Positions 11,589 through 26,012 of a DNA stretch of 64,000 nucleotides are shown one piece after another. The position numbers and the translations under genes are program-made. This DNA comes from Physella acuta (lineage: Eukaryota; Mollusca; Gastropoda; Physidae): positions 62,001 through 126,000 of the forward strand of contig NW_026732292.1 in NCBI RefSeq assembly GCF_028476545.1, written 5' to 3'. The notes below the pieces were generated by a model. It searched no databases, was not told the DNA's origin, and saw nothing but the letters and a program-made list of their open reading frames with translations. Position 1 is the stretch's first letter. Every line of letters begins with the position of its first letter.

Positions 11589-11652
11589 TCCTGCCAAGGT
11601 AGACAAATTCTTGCACATCATTTACCTGTCTTCCGTCTATTGTCAGGATGAC
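11589..11652 (-). mobile_element. short LINE fragment
   Basis: About 60 bp (CTTGCACATCATTTACCTGT and neighbours) match the LINE at 44573-45312 in the region coding FVYLGS...GRQVNDVQ. It is a small remnant of the same non-LTR family. Confidence 0.6.
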
Positions 11653-11699
11653 AGTTGTAGTAATTCATAAAAGACAGACAAACGCACAGACACACATTG

Positions 11700-11960
<261 letters not shown>

Positions 11961-12089
11961 ATATTGTGAGCATCTCCAGTTATTAAAATCAGAAACCTAA
12001 ACCCTGTGTACATGCACAGAGCGTCACGATGTTATTGATTACTGTATCACAGCCAGGGCCGAGGGGGTTTTGATGTGACGGGTTTAGTT

Positions 12090-13000
12090 TCCTTCACACG
12101 AGTTTAGCTGTCTCCATTTCTGTTCACGTTAATTTAGCTTTGTATAGTTCTGTTCACATTGGTTTAGCTGTGTCTAGTTCAGTTCACGTTAGTTTAGCTG
12201 TGTCTAATTCTGTTCATGTTAGTTTAGCTGTGTCTAGTTCTGTTCACGTTAGTTTAGCTGTGTCTAGTTCTGTTCACGTTAGTTTAGCTGTCTATTTCTG
12301 TTCACGTTAGTTTAGCTGTCTAGTTCTGTTCACGTTAGTTTAGCTGTCTAGTTCTAATGACGTTAGTTTAGCTGTGTCTAGTTCTTTTCACGTTAGTTTA
12401 GCTGTGTCTAGTTCTGTTCACTTTAATTTAGCTGTCTCCATTTCTGTTCACGTTAATTTATCTGTGTCTAGTTCTGTTCACATTGGTTTAGCTGTGTCTA
12501 GTTCTGTTCACGTTAGTTTAGCTGTGTCTAGTTCTGTTCACATTGGTTTAGCTGTGTCTAGTTCTGTTCACGTTAGTTTAGCTGTGTCTAGTTCTGTTCA
12601 CGTTAGTTTAGCTGTCTAGTTCTGTTCACGTTAGTTTAGCTGTCTATTTCTGTTAACGTTAGTTTAGTTATCTAGTTCTGTTCACGTTAGTTTAGCTGTC
12701 TATTTCTGTTAACGTTAGTTTAGTTGTCTAGTTCCATTCACGTTACTTTAGCTCTCTTGTTCTGTTCACGTTAGTTTAGCTGTCTATTTCTGTTCACGTT
12801 AGTTTAGCTGTCTAGTTCTATTCACGTTAGTTTAGCTGTGTCTATTTGTGTTCACATTAGCTTAGCTGTCTAATTCTGTTCACGTTAGTTTAGCTGCATC
12901 TATTTCTGTTCATATTAGTTAAGCTGCATCTTTTTCTTTCCATATTAGTTTAGCTGTTTAGTTCTGTTCACGTTAATTTAGCTGCATGTATTGATTTAGC
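12090..13000. repeat. about 30-bp minisatellite
   Basis: Roughly 30 units of TGTTCACGTTAGTTTAGCTG followed by TGTCTAGTTC. A 28-bp form lacks one TG. Units are more diverged toward both ends. The open frame across 12374-12619 reflects the repeat. Confidence 0.95.
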
Positions 13001-13479
13001 TTTTTCAAGGGCCCCTCTCTTCATATTACACAGCCACCATTGTCTTTATACACGGGCTGCTTTAAGAGAACATTGTGTTGTCAAAATACCAGAATAAAAA
13101 AAAACAACAACAACACAGCCTAACACAACTTTGTTGTAACGTTGTTGTGATTTACGAAACTAGTTCACATTTCAATCAACACTAGTCAACATTTACTTCC
13201 ATGTTACAACTACGATATTGTACTATTTCGCTCTGCTCTAGATTTACCTTCTAATAATATTCTAATTAAATACAATATATTGTTGTGTGATGTATTCACT
13301 ATGCTTAGATTTGTGATGTGTCACAGTATGATGTGTGACTTGTCAAAACATTTGGACGTGTCACGTGTCACGTAATTGGGTGTGACCATGTCATAGCCAG
13401 CCAGGCTCATGGCATCGTCTGGTGTTTTAAATATAGCTGTCAGTGGCACCAGGACTTTCTCAGACAAATTAGCTAAGAC

Positions 13480-13960
13480 GCGTTACGTTTGGTGAATAAA
13501 TGGCGGGGTGATGGTGTCAGGTTTACTGGTATAACGGACAAATGGGAGGGGGGGGAAGGGGGTCAGGTTTACTGGTATAACGGACAAATGGGGGGGGGGG
13601 GTGATGGGGTCAGGTTTACTGGTATAACGGACAAATGACGGGGTAATGGGGTCAGATTTACTAGTATAACGGACAAATGACCAGGTAATGGGATCAAGTT
13701 TACTGGTAAATGAGAGGGTCATGTACATGACGACAATGTATCTAAGTAACGACAGGTGTACTTAGAAAAAGATTGGTGTATTTAAAAACGACTAATGTAT
13801 TTAGGTAATGAACATGTATCTAGGAAGCGATAATGCATCTAAGTAATAACGGACGAACGTAAGTAACGACTGATGTATGTAGATAACAACAAAAGTCTTA
13901 GTAACAACGCATGTTTATAAATAACGACCGAAGTATATAGGCCTACACAACAATCAAAAC
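13480..13960. repeat. tandem repeat, about 40-55 bp units, decaying rightward
   Basis: Five units share TCAGGTTTACTGGTATAACG followed by GACAAATG, separated by variable G tracts. To the right (13740-13950) only weak GTAACGAC-type echoes remain. Confidence 0.85.
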
Positions 13961-13964
13961 AAGG

Positions 13965-14076
13965 AAAGGGCTGGGGGGGGGGGTGCGGTCCGCACTTGGT
14001 GAAATCATTCAGGGGGTAATCCCCCTTTCCCTCCCCCCCCCCCAGTTCCCGAAACGTATTACCCCCGTCCTAGCGA
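13965..14076. mobile_element. fragment of GGCGTAGC-family MITE
   Basis: A G tract, TGCGGTCCGCAC, a C tract and the right end CCTAGCGACGCCATT resemble the interior and right terminus of the family seen at 14199 and 39369. The left end is lost. Confidence 0.5.
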
Positions 14077-14198
14077 CGCCATTATTTTTATTCCTATGGA
14101 AGTAACCAACACCACTGGGATTTATATAGCTAACTTGTTTAATTTCCAGACCCACACAACTATAACTAGGTACATAGTAGAAATGTGCGTGTCGTAAC

Positions 14199-14668
14199 CA
14201 GAGGCGTAGCTAGGCGGAAGCGGGGCGGGGGGTGCGGATAGCACCGGGTGACGCCATTTAGAGGGGTGACATCAAGACAAAAATATTTAAAATATATAGA
14301 AGAAAATGCTTTTTGCTAGTTCAATTGAAAATTAATAAGAGTTAAAAAGTATTTTAAGTACAAATTGTCGATTCCGACAAGTTGGTGTGTGTGGTGGCGG
14401 AGAGGGGGGGGGGGTTGGGGTGACACCAAGACATAAACCTGCTAACTATAGAGAAAACAAAATGCTACGTCCGGCTATATTAATAACCGACTATAGGTAA
14501 ACATCGTTACTTTAAACTTCGACACTTTAAAGCTATCACTCAATATACAAAGGACATAAAAGTTTAGTTGAATATATTTTAAATAACTAAAAAGTCAATT
14601 AACGACCGGAGTGGGGGTGACACTATAAGGTGCCGTACCGGGTGACAACCGACCTAGCGACGCCACTG
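14199..14668. mobile_element. hAT-type MITE, family GGCGTAGC, long copy
   Basis: CAGAGGCGTAGCTAGG on the left and CTAGCGACGCCACTG on the right. Flanking 8-mers GTCGTAAC and GTCACAAC agree at 6 of 8. The interior repeats GGGTGACA phrases. It is non-coding. Confidence 0.75.
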
Positions 14669-14744
14669 GTCACAACAAACCGACCCCCCCCCTCCTCCTT
14701 CCCTCAAGTTAGCGTGAGGTACCGGCTGTGCCTGTGTTTGTTAC

Positions 14745-14880
14745 TCACCCTGATATGTTTTATTGTCCGTTAAGATTCCACGTCTAGCCAAACGACGGCG
14801 ATCGCGCGTGATCGAACACGTGCGCGATAAGAAACTAGGTCAAGCAACAGTTGCGGTAGAAAATCAATTTTTAGATTTTT
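14745..14880 (-). promoter_or_regulatory. CpG-rich segment with minus-strand splice donor
   Basis: Unlike its surroundings, this stretch is CpG-rich (GGCGATCGCGCGTGATCG, CACGTGCGCG). On the minus strand it ends in TATCAGG|GTGAGTAA, a near-perfect donor at about 14746. It could be a non-coding first exon of a minus-strand gene. I see no matching coding exon to the left, so the role is open. Confidence 0.25.
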
Positions 14881-14991
14881 AATTATTCTTTTTATTACGA
14901 CTTACATTTTTAGATTAACTGTGTTGCCGAAATATCAACTCACCAGCTTGCCATTTTGTTTTTAAATAAATCTTTATGACATAATGTTCTG

Positions 14992-14992
14992 C

Positions 14993-15058
<66 letters not shown>
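14992..15058. repeat. AT microsatellite
   Basis: About 66 bp of (AT)n. The following 15060-15455 has no gene that I can support. Confidence 0.95.
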
Positions 15059-15060
<2 letters not shown>

Positions 15061-15456
15061 TGTGTGTACTGTACAAGGATAGACTTGCTGTGTCCAAGAC
15101 GCCAGGAAAATTTAGTCAGGGGCGCCAACCTCAGATTACAATTTTCATTGTGCGTTTTTTTCCCCATTTAATCAAATATTACGTCTTGGTATTGTCACGA
15201 AATGGTTAAAAATGATGAAATTCCAACAAATTAAGTAAAAAAATAAATGAAAACACTGTATGGACTATTACAGGACCGCTCCGTGGGGCCCAGAAGAGAT
15301 TTTTTTTTCCTGGGGGTCCATGGGATTTTCCCCAGTAGACCTTCCACTCCACTGTGTGTATGTGTGTTTGTGTTGAACTAGGTTCTTTTGAACACAATTC
15401 TATGCTGCAACATGTTATATGTATCCAATATCACACAAATATCTGATATTTTTACA

Positions 15457-15850
<394 letters not shown>

Positions 15851-15979
15851 CAGTATTATAATAATATTAAAACTGAGTTATTTAAATACAAACGATGTCT
15901 GCGCTTGAAAGTATCACGTAATATTTTAAGAGGATTTCATCATAGCGTTACTAATATTACTAATATTATATTTTTAGAA

Positions 15980-16700
15980 ATTTGACCTTGTTTTCTAAAA
16001 CGGAATCATTGAATTGTAAACAATGCCTGCGTTTTGGATAATATTTACAGGGGCATGGGTTTACCTACACTGAGTGTACGTTAATCACCAACTGTAATAG
16101 TGAGGTAGAACACACTTTGGAGATCGCCCATGTGTCAAGGGCGTAAAGTAGCGATCTCGGGAGCCCACGGCCCCTGGCTCCTTAAAACTATCGTAGTCGC
16201 CATGGTGCTTACAGGATACCCAGGGCGCCTAATAGCACCCTGTCGGGGCGCCAGCGAACGCGACTGATTAAATTTGGTAAATGACTATAACGCCCCATCT
16301 TATACATAGCATATTGCACTGTTTGAAAACGAATTTAAGCGCCATAGCGCTCACGAAATAGCACGGGGCGTCAAATTGTACCCTACCGTGGCTCCCGCGA
16401 ACGCGCCTGATTCAATTTAGTGACAACTCTAACGCCCCATTTTATCCATTGTCTATCGCACAGTTTAGAACGAACGTAGGCATCATAGCGCTCGCGGGAA
16501 AACCCAGGGCGCCTAATCGAACCCTGCAGGGGCGCCGGGGGACACGCCTTACTCGATATAGTCAACGATTATTGTTGTCCATCGTGACTTTAGTGTAAAG
16601 CCTTTTTATTTAAATGAACGTAGGCGCGATAGTGCTCGTAGGGGAGCCTGGGGTGCTTTGGATCGCGCTAGTGACTGGGCGCCGGTAGTTGCAATTGTAC
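15980..16700 (+). repeat. GC-rich dispersed repeat built of about 145-bp tandem units
   Basis: The left part (GACCTTGTTTTCTAAAACG, AACAATGCCTGCGTTTTGG) is followed by three or four degenerate units of 120-145 bp. Each unit has CATAGCGCTCRCG, GGGCGCCTAAT, CGCGCCTGATT and AACGCCCCATTTTAT. The same order of parts appears inverted at 32395-32830, so this is a mobile or amplified family of unknown class. Confidence 0.75.
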
Positions 16701-16734
16701 AGCTAAATATACCCGATGTATTTAAAAAAAGAAA

Positions 16735-16895
16735 TTGCAGTTTTGATGGGGTGGGGGTGGTAGTCTAAAGTGTGACGTTGTTCTAGTTCAGGTGTAGGGG
16801 GGGGGGGGGAGGTCTGGCTGATGTGACTTTGGGAACAAGAAGTAAAAATCTTCCACACAAAAAAAAAAAAACGTCACATAATTTTTGAATGACCC
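16735..16895 (-). mobile_element. remnant of TGACGTCA-family MITE
   Basis: TTGCAGTTTTGATGGGG, GTGTGACGTTG, GGTCTGGCTGATGTGAC and the end ACGTCACATAATTTTTGAAT/GACCCCTTA resemble the right half of the 7776-8182 family. It is strongly decayed. Confidence 0.5.
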
Positions 16896-16899
16896 CTTA

Positions 16900-18260
16900 A
16901 TGCCAAAGCTAAACCAATCCTTGCATTGTTTACTATGAAAGATCCTTGTTTTAAGTATTGTTTATCAAATCCGATGTACTAATCCAAGAGTATCCAACAT
17001 ATACTAATAAGATTCACAGCGTGAAAAACGAAAGCACCTGTCATAAGGAAAACTATTTCTAGATCTATAAACCCTAACTGATTCTCTGCTCGCAAAAATA
17101 AACACTAATTATAAGCTTACATGGGAGGGGGGGGGGGGGTGTTTTAGCACAGAAAAACATGGAGGTTAACAGCTATCATTAAACGTGTAGTGGGTACGGA
17201 GGTTGGTTAATTGACATAATTATTCCCCGGCTAATTAACGCCAATCGTTCAGCGACCACAAACTTGGGGCAGTGTGTACGTGTTGTTTTAAAATCACACA
17301 GCCCAGCTTACATTAGGATATATAAAATATATTTTGCTTTCGTCGTTTCATTCTAAATTGTGTAGTCACCGAAGGTTGTATAATCAGGTTACACAAACAT
17401 GTGTTGTTTTGTTTCTCAAATTTAAATTGCAAATTGGTTTAGATTTCTAAAGATTATTTTTCTTACACTGCTGTAGTTTTACTGCACTGATTTGAAAGCT
17501 GGAATTCACTTGCTAAAATATATAATTTTAATTTTTGTTTCCAAAAAAAAAAATGCTTCTAGTTAGCCAAAATACTTTTTTAAGTTTTTGTGTTTATTTT
17601 TATAAAGTCTATCCACGCTCTGGTGAAAAAGTGACTTGTTCTTGTTTTTTTTTAAAACAAAACCTTAACAAATCGTAGAAAATTATCGCTTATTAATGAT
17701 CCCATTTGTTATAATAGATGTATACAATTGAATCTGACAAAGGCTACACTTGTAAATTATGATCAATCCCTGGGTAGTTGACGCTCCATACCCAGTACGA
17801 ATAACGCCAACAACATATTTTAAAGTGATTGACATTATGACGAAAAAGCTCATAGTTCTTGCATGGCGACCAGCTAGGCCTAGGCGACGAGAAGTAAGAC
17901 GTTTACTTGCGATGAGTCATTAAAAAATGTTGAAATTTGGGCTATATAACATGACAATGTTAAATTCGAAGTTTCTGTTAGTTGGGTCTGTGTGCGTTTT
18001 TTTTTTTAAATTATGAAACTTGATTTAAATTTTATTTAAGTAGTCTCCGAAAAAGGCGCCAATATCTCCCCCCCCCCTCCCTCCTGCATACGCTACTGCA
18101 GAGGAATAATTTTACGAATTTTCTTTAAGTGCTTTATATACAATTACCCAAAAACGAGTGAAAACAAAACAGATTTAATAATACAAGTTCAACCTAATAA
18201 TTCAGCTTGCAATCTTAGAATTCATGCGTTCATTTAGAGTGTGGAATAGCTACCTTCGGA
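16900..18260. other. no gene seen; 3' flank of the NXPE-like gene
   Basis: AT-rich sequence with a G tract at 17127 and a C tract at 18068. The part nearest 18260 should include the 3' UTR of the minus-strand NXPE-like gene, but no poly(A) site can be fixed. Confidence 0.5.
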
Positions 18261-19030
18261 CTATTGACACTGAAAAGACAACAAGAGCTTGAACATCTCA
18301 AGATTGACATACTGTGGTGGATGATAGTGAAAGTTTTCTATTCCAATGGACATTTCCCACAAATCTAAGAACACGACTTTATCTTCTAAGCCTTTGAACC
18401 TTTCTCGTATTATATGGATATACTGGGGTCCTAAAGGATCTCCTCCAATTGCATGGTTGTAATTGTAATATAAAGAAGCAATGTGAGGACCTCTAAGTCC
18501 TATCAAGACGTTGGGGTTTTCTTCAAGCAGTTTTTCTATGGCGGCTCTCAGAGATTTCATACGTAACGACAGCACAGCGAGATGGGCAGCCGTGTAGTGG
18601 AGGTAATACTGAATGATAAGAATATGTTTCTGGTTTTTTGGAAGCTTCTGTATAAAACTTGGAATCCCGGTATAATTTTCATTTCTTTGTGAGTATGTAT
18701 ACGCCGGTCCTTCGTGGCAAAATACATTTATGGAGAGTCCAGTCTCAGGCTTGGTGCATGTTCCTTTCAATGGGTATCCACCTTCTGTTTTGTTACATTT
18801 TGTTAGCTCTAGAATAGTGTCATAGGTCATCCTGGCATTTGAGTCCCCGAAGATCCAGACGGATGTGTTTCTGAGGCATTTTAATGTCCAGTCTGTATTG
18901 ATGACCCCTACGTGCTTACAGACCAGAGACTTCCAGATATTGCCAGGTGTCCAGATGCCTTTAGGCATCGCTGTTGTCCAGGTGACATTTTTATTTGACA
19001 TGTGACAGGGGGATAACTCTGGAAAGTTAT
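18261..19030 (-). CDS. last exon of the NXPE-like gene: PC-esterase domain
   Basis: The acceptor TATTTTGCAG precedes 19030, and the stop is TAG at 18261. With one base from the previous exon it reads DNFPELSPCH and then 246 residues from an internal Met. The catalytic GDS of the GDSL-like fold is in VWIFGDSNARM. The C-terminal block has DLWEMS followed by ENFHYHPP, matching the Asp/His end of NXPE domains. An internal start at that Met is less likely, because residues before it (SPCH) continue the family pattern and an acceptor is present. Confidence 0.85.
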
Positions 19031-19090
19031 CTGCAAAATATAAAGCAAGTGAAGGTTGAGATTACGACAATAATTTTGACGGTCAATAAC

Positions 19091-19163
<73 letters not shown>

Positions 19164-22100
19164 ACGAGCGAACATTTATCCTGCCGACAACGCCAATTGT
19201 AACGAGCCAACAGTTACCATGCTCGCAACGCCACATGTAATGAGACCTAATTGCCTGTAGTGCCACGTGTTAACGAGTTTAACCACTCATTCTAGACAAC
19301 ATTGACCACAGTATAGATACTCAAGATGCAGGTTCGCTATTGATCCTTTATTACATGAATCAAGAAATGCTTCATAATAACACAATAAATCAACAGGAAT
19401 GCTTCTCAATAATAGTCTGAATCAACTGACCCCTAACAGTCCTTCACTAGGCTTCATATAACTGAATCCACATGTCTATAATCCTCCTTAACACAATACG
19501 GCTAACCCGTTCTATAACCGACTTGACATAGTCACACAGACTGACTGATCTAAGCGAGCGATGAAAGAGGTAAGAGCCTCGAAACGGGAAGAGAGAGCGA
19601 GTTCTGCCGTCCCCTCCTATTTATGCCTTGAAATCGTAGTCGTACTTGTCTCCATTTCCGTAATCGATACTTGTAATCGATGTATCCGAATACTAATGTC
19701 GCAGTTTCTGACGTACCGTCCGATTCACTAAAACATCTGCGTCCCATCCATCAAAGTTGACAGCTCGTCTGAAACTTCTCGTACCGTTTCCCAAAATAGC
19801 ACGCGTTGGCTTTGAGATTGTTATCAGACCGATCCAATAAGCCACCTGTTATGGTTGCGTCAGATTTCATACTGCGTCGCGGCTTCTCGTTCGTTATCAT
19901 TTGTAACTGGTAGTTAGGCCTACCCCAGTTACATCCACCCCTGCTTTTTTTGTGTGTTTTCAACCACAAACAACGCCTGGCAGGTGCACTTCCTAAATGT
20001 CCATCGCATCATCGTAAAAAAAAATTTATTGTTCCACTCACTGTCCACGACGTTCCATTCGTATACGATTGACAGTTATACCTATTTCACATATCAACTG
20101 TGTCTACATCATCTTCCTGAGACACAAAACAGTTCTAGAATTCACATCCACCCTTTCCATTTGGTGCCTTCACCAGTTCACTTCTATAGCTCTTTGAACA
20201 GTCTGTTTTCATACCAGCGCGACCATGAAAGAATTGATGGTTGCTGACAAAAAATTTCGTATTCCTTCTGTTCCTTAAACTTCTCCGCGGACCACTTATC
20301 TGATGGTCTACTGTCTCTCTGCTTCTGGAGGGACCGGGATCCTCATTGTTGCCGGTATCCTCCCCTTGCGTATCGCGGTTGTTCTGTTGATGGTGATATG
20401 GTTCCGGAATGGGTATGTGAATTTCCGTTATAACTTCCGGTTCCCTAATTGTCTTGGGTTTCTCTGTGTGTAACTGCTCTTCTTGCCTATTCCAATATTT
20501 CTTTAATTGAGCAATATTCGCCCACCGATCCGGTTTGGCGTGATCGATGGGTCTTATCTTAAAGGGGCCACCTGCTGCTTTAGGCATCTCCACGACTTGC
20601 CATATCTCCTGTCCCCAGAGATCGTGGATTTTGTTTCTGCCTAACGGGTGGCTACGCAGTAATACCCTGTCATTCAGTTTGAGTGGCGGGTCCTTCGTCT
20701 GTATCGGCGGTTCCCTTCGCCGAGATTCATGTTCTAGTCTTTCCTGTACTACCCTGTACATTTCTCTAATTCTTCTCATATGTTCATTCACATATTCCAG
20801 TGCGGTGTATGAGCCAGTCATACTCTCCCTTTTTCCTAGGAACAAATCAAGAGGGAGTCGAGCCTCTCGTCCGAACAGCAACATGTATGGCGTAAAGCCG
20901 GTTGTGGCATGGGGTGTGCAGTTGTATAGATATACCAACTCTGGGAGAAAATCAGGCCAACGTTTTTTCTGTTCAGGTTCTAGCGTACGCAGCAAATCAT
21001 GCATGCTGCGGTTGAACCGTTCACACTGTCCGTTTCCCTTCGGATTAAATGTGGTTGTTCTAGATTTGTTGATCCCGTAGTGGCTGCACAGTTGGTTAAT
21101 TACTTCTGACTCGAAAGCCCTTCCTTGGTCAGAGTGTAATTGTCTTGGTATGCCATATTTGATGAACCAATGTTCTAATAAGACCTTTGCCACTGTTTTG
21201 GCAGTCTGATCTCGTGTGGGCACCGCCACAGTCCATTTGGTGAATACATCAGTCATTACCAACACATGTTCCGTCCCATCCGATGATTGCTCCAACGACG
21301 TAAAGTCCATCGCCACAATCTCTAGTGGTTTTGTCGCTAGTAGGTGTCCTGATGGCTGTCTCATTTTGACAACTGGCATTTTCGCATGCTGACACCTCAC
21401 ACAAGCCTCACAATGGCGTTTGACCTCCATTTCCATATTGGGCCAGTAACACCTCCGTCGTAATATTTTGTGCGTCCTGTCCTGACCCTGGTGTCCTGCC
21501 CTGTCATGTGCCAACCTTAGCACTTCTTCTCGTAATTGTCCCGGCACCACCACCTGGTGTATTGTGCCATCAATTTGGTCATGAATTCTCCGCATGAGAA
21601 CACCATCCTTTATACTGAGACGGTTCCACTGACTCAGTATTTTCTTTGTTTCTCGACCAAATTGTTCTCTTTCCCTTCTTCCTGGGAATTTTTGTTCCTG
21701 GACGTATTTCAATAGCGGTTGTAAGCCACTATCCGTTCTCTGGGCATCTCTTATCTTTTTGTGATTAAAGCAAATAAAATCACTACTGTCCATATGTTCG
21801 GGTTCCGTGGATATGTGCTCCACCCCGGTCTGCCCGTTCTGCATCACTTGTACCCCATGAGGGATATCTGTTGACGCTCTGACCTCACATATTCCTGTCA
21901 GTGTTTCCTCCTCATCACCCGGTCTCTCGTAAGGATTCCTTGATAAGGCGTCCGCATTGCCATTGGACCGCCCCGGGCGATACTTTATCTCTAGGTCAAA
22001 GAGTGCCAATTCTGCTGCCCATCGCTGTTCGATGGATCCCAACTTTGCTGTCTTTAGGTGACTCAAGGGGTTATTGTCAGTGTATACCACACATTTAGCA

Positions 22101-25100
22101 CCTAATAGATAGTCCCTGAATTTCTCAGTCACAGCCCATTTTAATGTCAAAAGTTCTAGTTTCATGGCGCTGTAATTTGTCATGTTCTTCTCTGATTCCT
22201 TCAGAGCTCGACTGGCATACGCAATAACCCTGAAACCTTGCTTTTGTTGTTGTGATAGCACAGCTCCCAGGCCTTTAGAGCTGGCGTCAATTTCTAACCG
22301 AAATGGTTTGTCAAAGTCCGCGTAACCCAATATCGGTGCCTCTGTCAAAGCCTTTTTCAAGAGTTTAAACGAGTTCAGGCATTCATCAGTCCATAGTTCA
22401 CCTATCAGGTGTGTTTTACCTTTCTTTTTCTCCTTACTGTGTTTCTTTGTCATTTTGTTTACCAAGTCATGCAATGGTGCGGCAATTTTTGCAAAACCAG
22501 GTACAAATTTTCTATAATAGGAAGCAAAGCCCAAGAATGACCTGACCTCTACCGTAGTTGTTGGTTGTTTCCATTCTTTAACAGCTGCAATTTTATCTGG
22601 GTCAGTGGCGATGCCATCCGACGAAATCACGTAACCCAAAAAATGTACCGATTTCAAACCAAAGCAGCATTTGTCTGGGTTCAGCTTTACTCCTATCTCC
22701 CTAAGACGGAGAAACACTTGTTCTAATCTTTTTAGATGGTCCTCCCAAGTTTTTGAGTAAACTAGAATATCATCCAAATACACCAACATTATTTGAAATA
22801 GAAAGTCACTCATAGCACTCTGCATTACTCGCTGGAATGTAGCAGGTGCATTAGTTAGACCAAACGGCATACGGGTCCACTCGTACAGTCCCAGTGGAGA
22901 AATAAATGCAGTTTTATGTTGATCGTTGGGGTGCATGGCCACTTGGTGGTAGCCACTGGCCAAATCCAAGGTAGAAAAAAATCTTGCTCCCCCCAACGCA
23001 TCAAGACATTCATCAATACGAGGCAAGGGGAATGCATCCCTTCTTGTGATATTGTTCAATTTCCGGTAATCACAACACAGTCTTATCTCCCCTGACTTCT
23101 TTTTTACCACTACAATCGGTGCCGCATACGGGCTTGTACTAGTTGTAATAATTCCCTTTTCTAGTAGATCATTCAGGTGTGCCTTCACCGCCGAGTAGTG
23201 ACTCGGTGGTAATCTTCGATAAGGTTGCGCCACCGGCTTGTCTTGTAGTAAGGGTATCTGGTGTTTGATTACTCCCGTGTACCCCAAATCACCCTCATAC
23301 GAGGCAAATACATCCCTGTATTTATTCAGTAATTCATTTAATTTTGGGTCTTCAGTTTCCGGGAATATATATGATCGGCCACCCTTTTTCTTCACCTCGG
23401 CCGTCACATTGACCGACCTAATTGTTACTTCATTACTACTGGTATTGATCAGTTCGATGCACTGTGCCGACCTTTGTACCTCGACGTTCTGTGGTACTCC
23501 TACCAGAGTGTTAGGCGGTATAAAAATTTCCTCATCCAAAACATTAGCTACCAACCCTTGAACTAGTCCGTTTTCCGCTGATGTGTATGTCCGCAGTAAC
23601 ACGACGCCTGCCCTCAGTGCGGCGCCACATGGTTCTACCATCACATCACCATTCACGCTTCTATCACCAATTTGTAATGTGATTGCCTTGACCGTGTTTG
23701 CCGGGACTGCTGTCCTTCCTCTGGTCTTGGCAAACCTGGCCAACTTGGATCCCCGACCTGGTGTGGTCGATCCGACAATATTTGTAAGAAATTCTGGCAA
23801 CTGGCCAAGAATATTCATGCCCAACAGGCAAGGTATATTTGACACATTTGTCTCTAGGTTGTGTTTCGTCACGAACACCCCAACCTGCTTCAACCTATGT
23901 CCTGCCACCACGACATCCGCCAGAAAATAACCACAGTATGGAATGGTTAGTCCATTAGCTGCCGTCAGGCGCATGCATGTGTCAGACCTCAACCTATGGT
24001 CTTTTCCTTTCATCCATTTGGTGTAAAAATTTTCCGTGATTGTCGTCACCTGGGAGCCTGTATCCACAATTGCCTTCACCGCGATGTCCCCAATCGTAAT
24101 CACCATTTCGGGACAGACTCCCATCATTTTGCTTCTTGGGCCATACCCTCGCCCCTCTGTAGCCTGGCCCTGCCTTACAGAGGACGACCGTTTCCCTGGC
24201 AGTACCGTGCCATATGTCCGGGTTGTGAACAAGACAAACAAATTGGTCGACCGTCTGCCGTCCATTGGAGTGATGGCTTGGCAGGACGCGGCCGTCCAAC
24301 CCGTCCCTGTCTTGTACCGTTCTTTTCCTGATTCTCAGCTGTTGACCTGCTTTCCAACCACTTCAAGCGTTGGTCAACCTTCTCTAGGTGGGCCAACAGT
24401 TGAGCCATCATGGTCTCCATCGTGTCGGCCCCTGTGGGTGGGGATTGTCTCTGTTCAGGCACAGAGACTTTGTCCACCGAACAGTTCGATTGGTCCTCAT
24501 CCTCGGACCTGCGGATCGCTGAGTTCCTGACCTGAAGGAAGGTCAACTGCTGGTCTCTGTGGACCTCCTCTTTCAACTCTCTCCTTAAGATCGGGGTTGC
24601 TAGCCCCTCGATGAAATGGTCCCTCAGTAGGCGTACATCAATGTCCGGTGATTTGCCCTTTACCAAATCAAAGGCCCTGTTCATCCTGTGTGAGTACTCC
24701 ATCACACTCTCCGCCATTCTCTGCTTTAAGCCCACGAATCCCGATAGCAGTTGCACTCCCGACCGTCTCTCCCCAAAGGTCTCCATAATCAGATCTAGCA
24801 CCTTATCTGGATCTGATTGGACGGTCCTATCGTGGCACTTAACCTCTGCCCTAACCGTTTCACCTATACTGCCCATCAGCAGTCTTAATCTTTCCTCTGG
24901 TGACATATGTCTCGAGGCCCAGGCCGCTTTGACCTCTTCACTGAACCTGTTGGTTAAAGTTGGATCTCCGTCCCCGTAAAATTTGTTAATATGGGACTCT
25001 CTGGGTAGGACCACTATATGGGTCTGCTTCTCGTCCAGAGTAGACATTTTCTTCCTTAAGTACTAAAAAAAAAAGAGTTCTTTCTTACCGTGTGTGTATG

Positions 25101-26012
25101 AAAAATTTTTCCTCGTTCCTCAATTTTCACAGTTCCTGAATGTCCGAATTCACACACACACTAAACACAGTTATGCACAAGGTTGACTATAGGTGCCTTA
25201 AACGGCAAGTCTAGTTGAATTCATCCTGATCGCAGCGCCAATTGTGACGAGCGAACATTTATCCTGCCGACAACGCCAATTGTAACGAGCCAACAGTTAC
25301 CATGCTCGCAACGCCACATGTAATGAGACCTAATTGCCTGTAGTGCCACGTGTTAACGAGTTTAACCACTCATTCTAGACAACATTGACCACAGTATAGA
25401 TACTCAAGATGCAGGTTCGCTATTGATCCTTTATTACATGAATCAAGAAATGCTTCATAATAACACAATAAATCAACAGGAATGCTTCTCAATAATAGTC
25501 TGAATCAACTGACCCCTAACAGTCCTTCACTAGGCTTCATATAACTGAATCCACATGTCTATAATCCTCCTTAACACAATACGGCTAACCCGTTCTATAA
25601 CCGACTTGACATAGTCACACAGACTGACTGATCTAAGCGAGCGATGAAAGAGGTAAGAGCCTCGAAACGGGAAGAGAGAGCGAGTTCTGCCGTCCCCTCC
25701 TATTTATGCCTTGAAATCGTAGTCGTACTTGTCTCCATTTCCGTAATCGATACTTGTAATCGATGTATCCGAATACTAATGTCGCAGTTTCTGACGTACC
25801 GTCCGATTCACTAAAACATCTGCGTCCCATCCATCAAAGTTGACAGCTCGTCTGAAACTTCTCGTACCGTTTCCCAAAATAGCACGCGTTGGCTTTGAGA
25901 TTGTTATCAGACCGATCCAATAAGCCACCTGTTATGGTTGCGTCAGATTTCATACTGCGTCGCGGCTTCTCGTTCGTTATCATTTGTAACTGGTAGTTAG
26001 GCCTACCCCAGT

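Noticed and set aside
20547-24530. Plus-strand frames opposite the pol and gag genes
   Set aside because: They are antisense shadows of the Ty3/Gypsy coding frames, with no domains.
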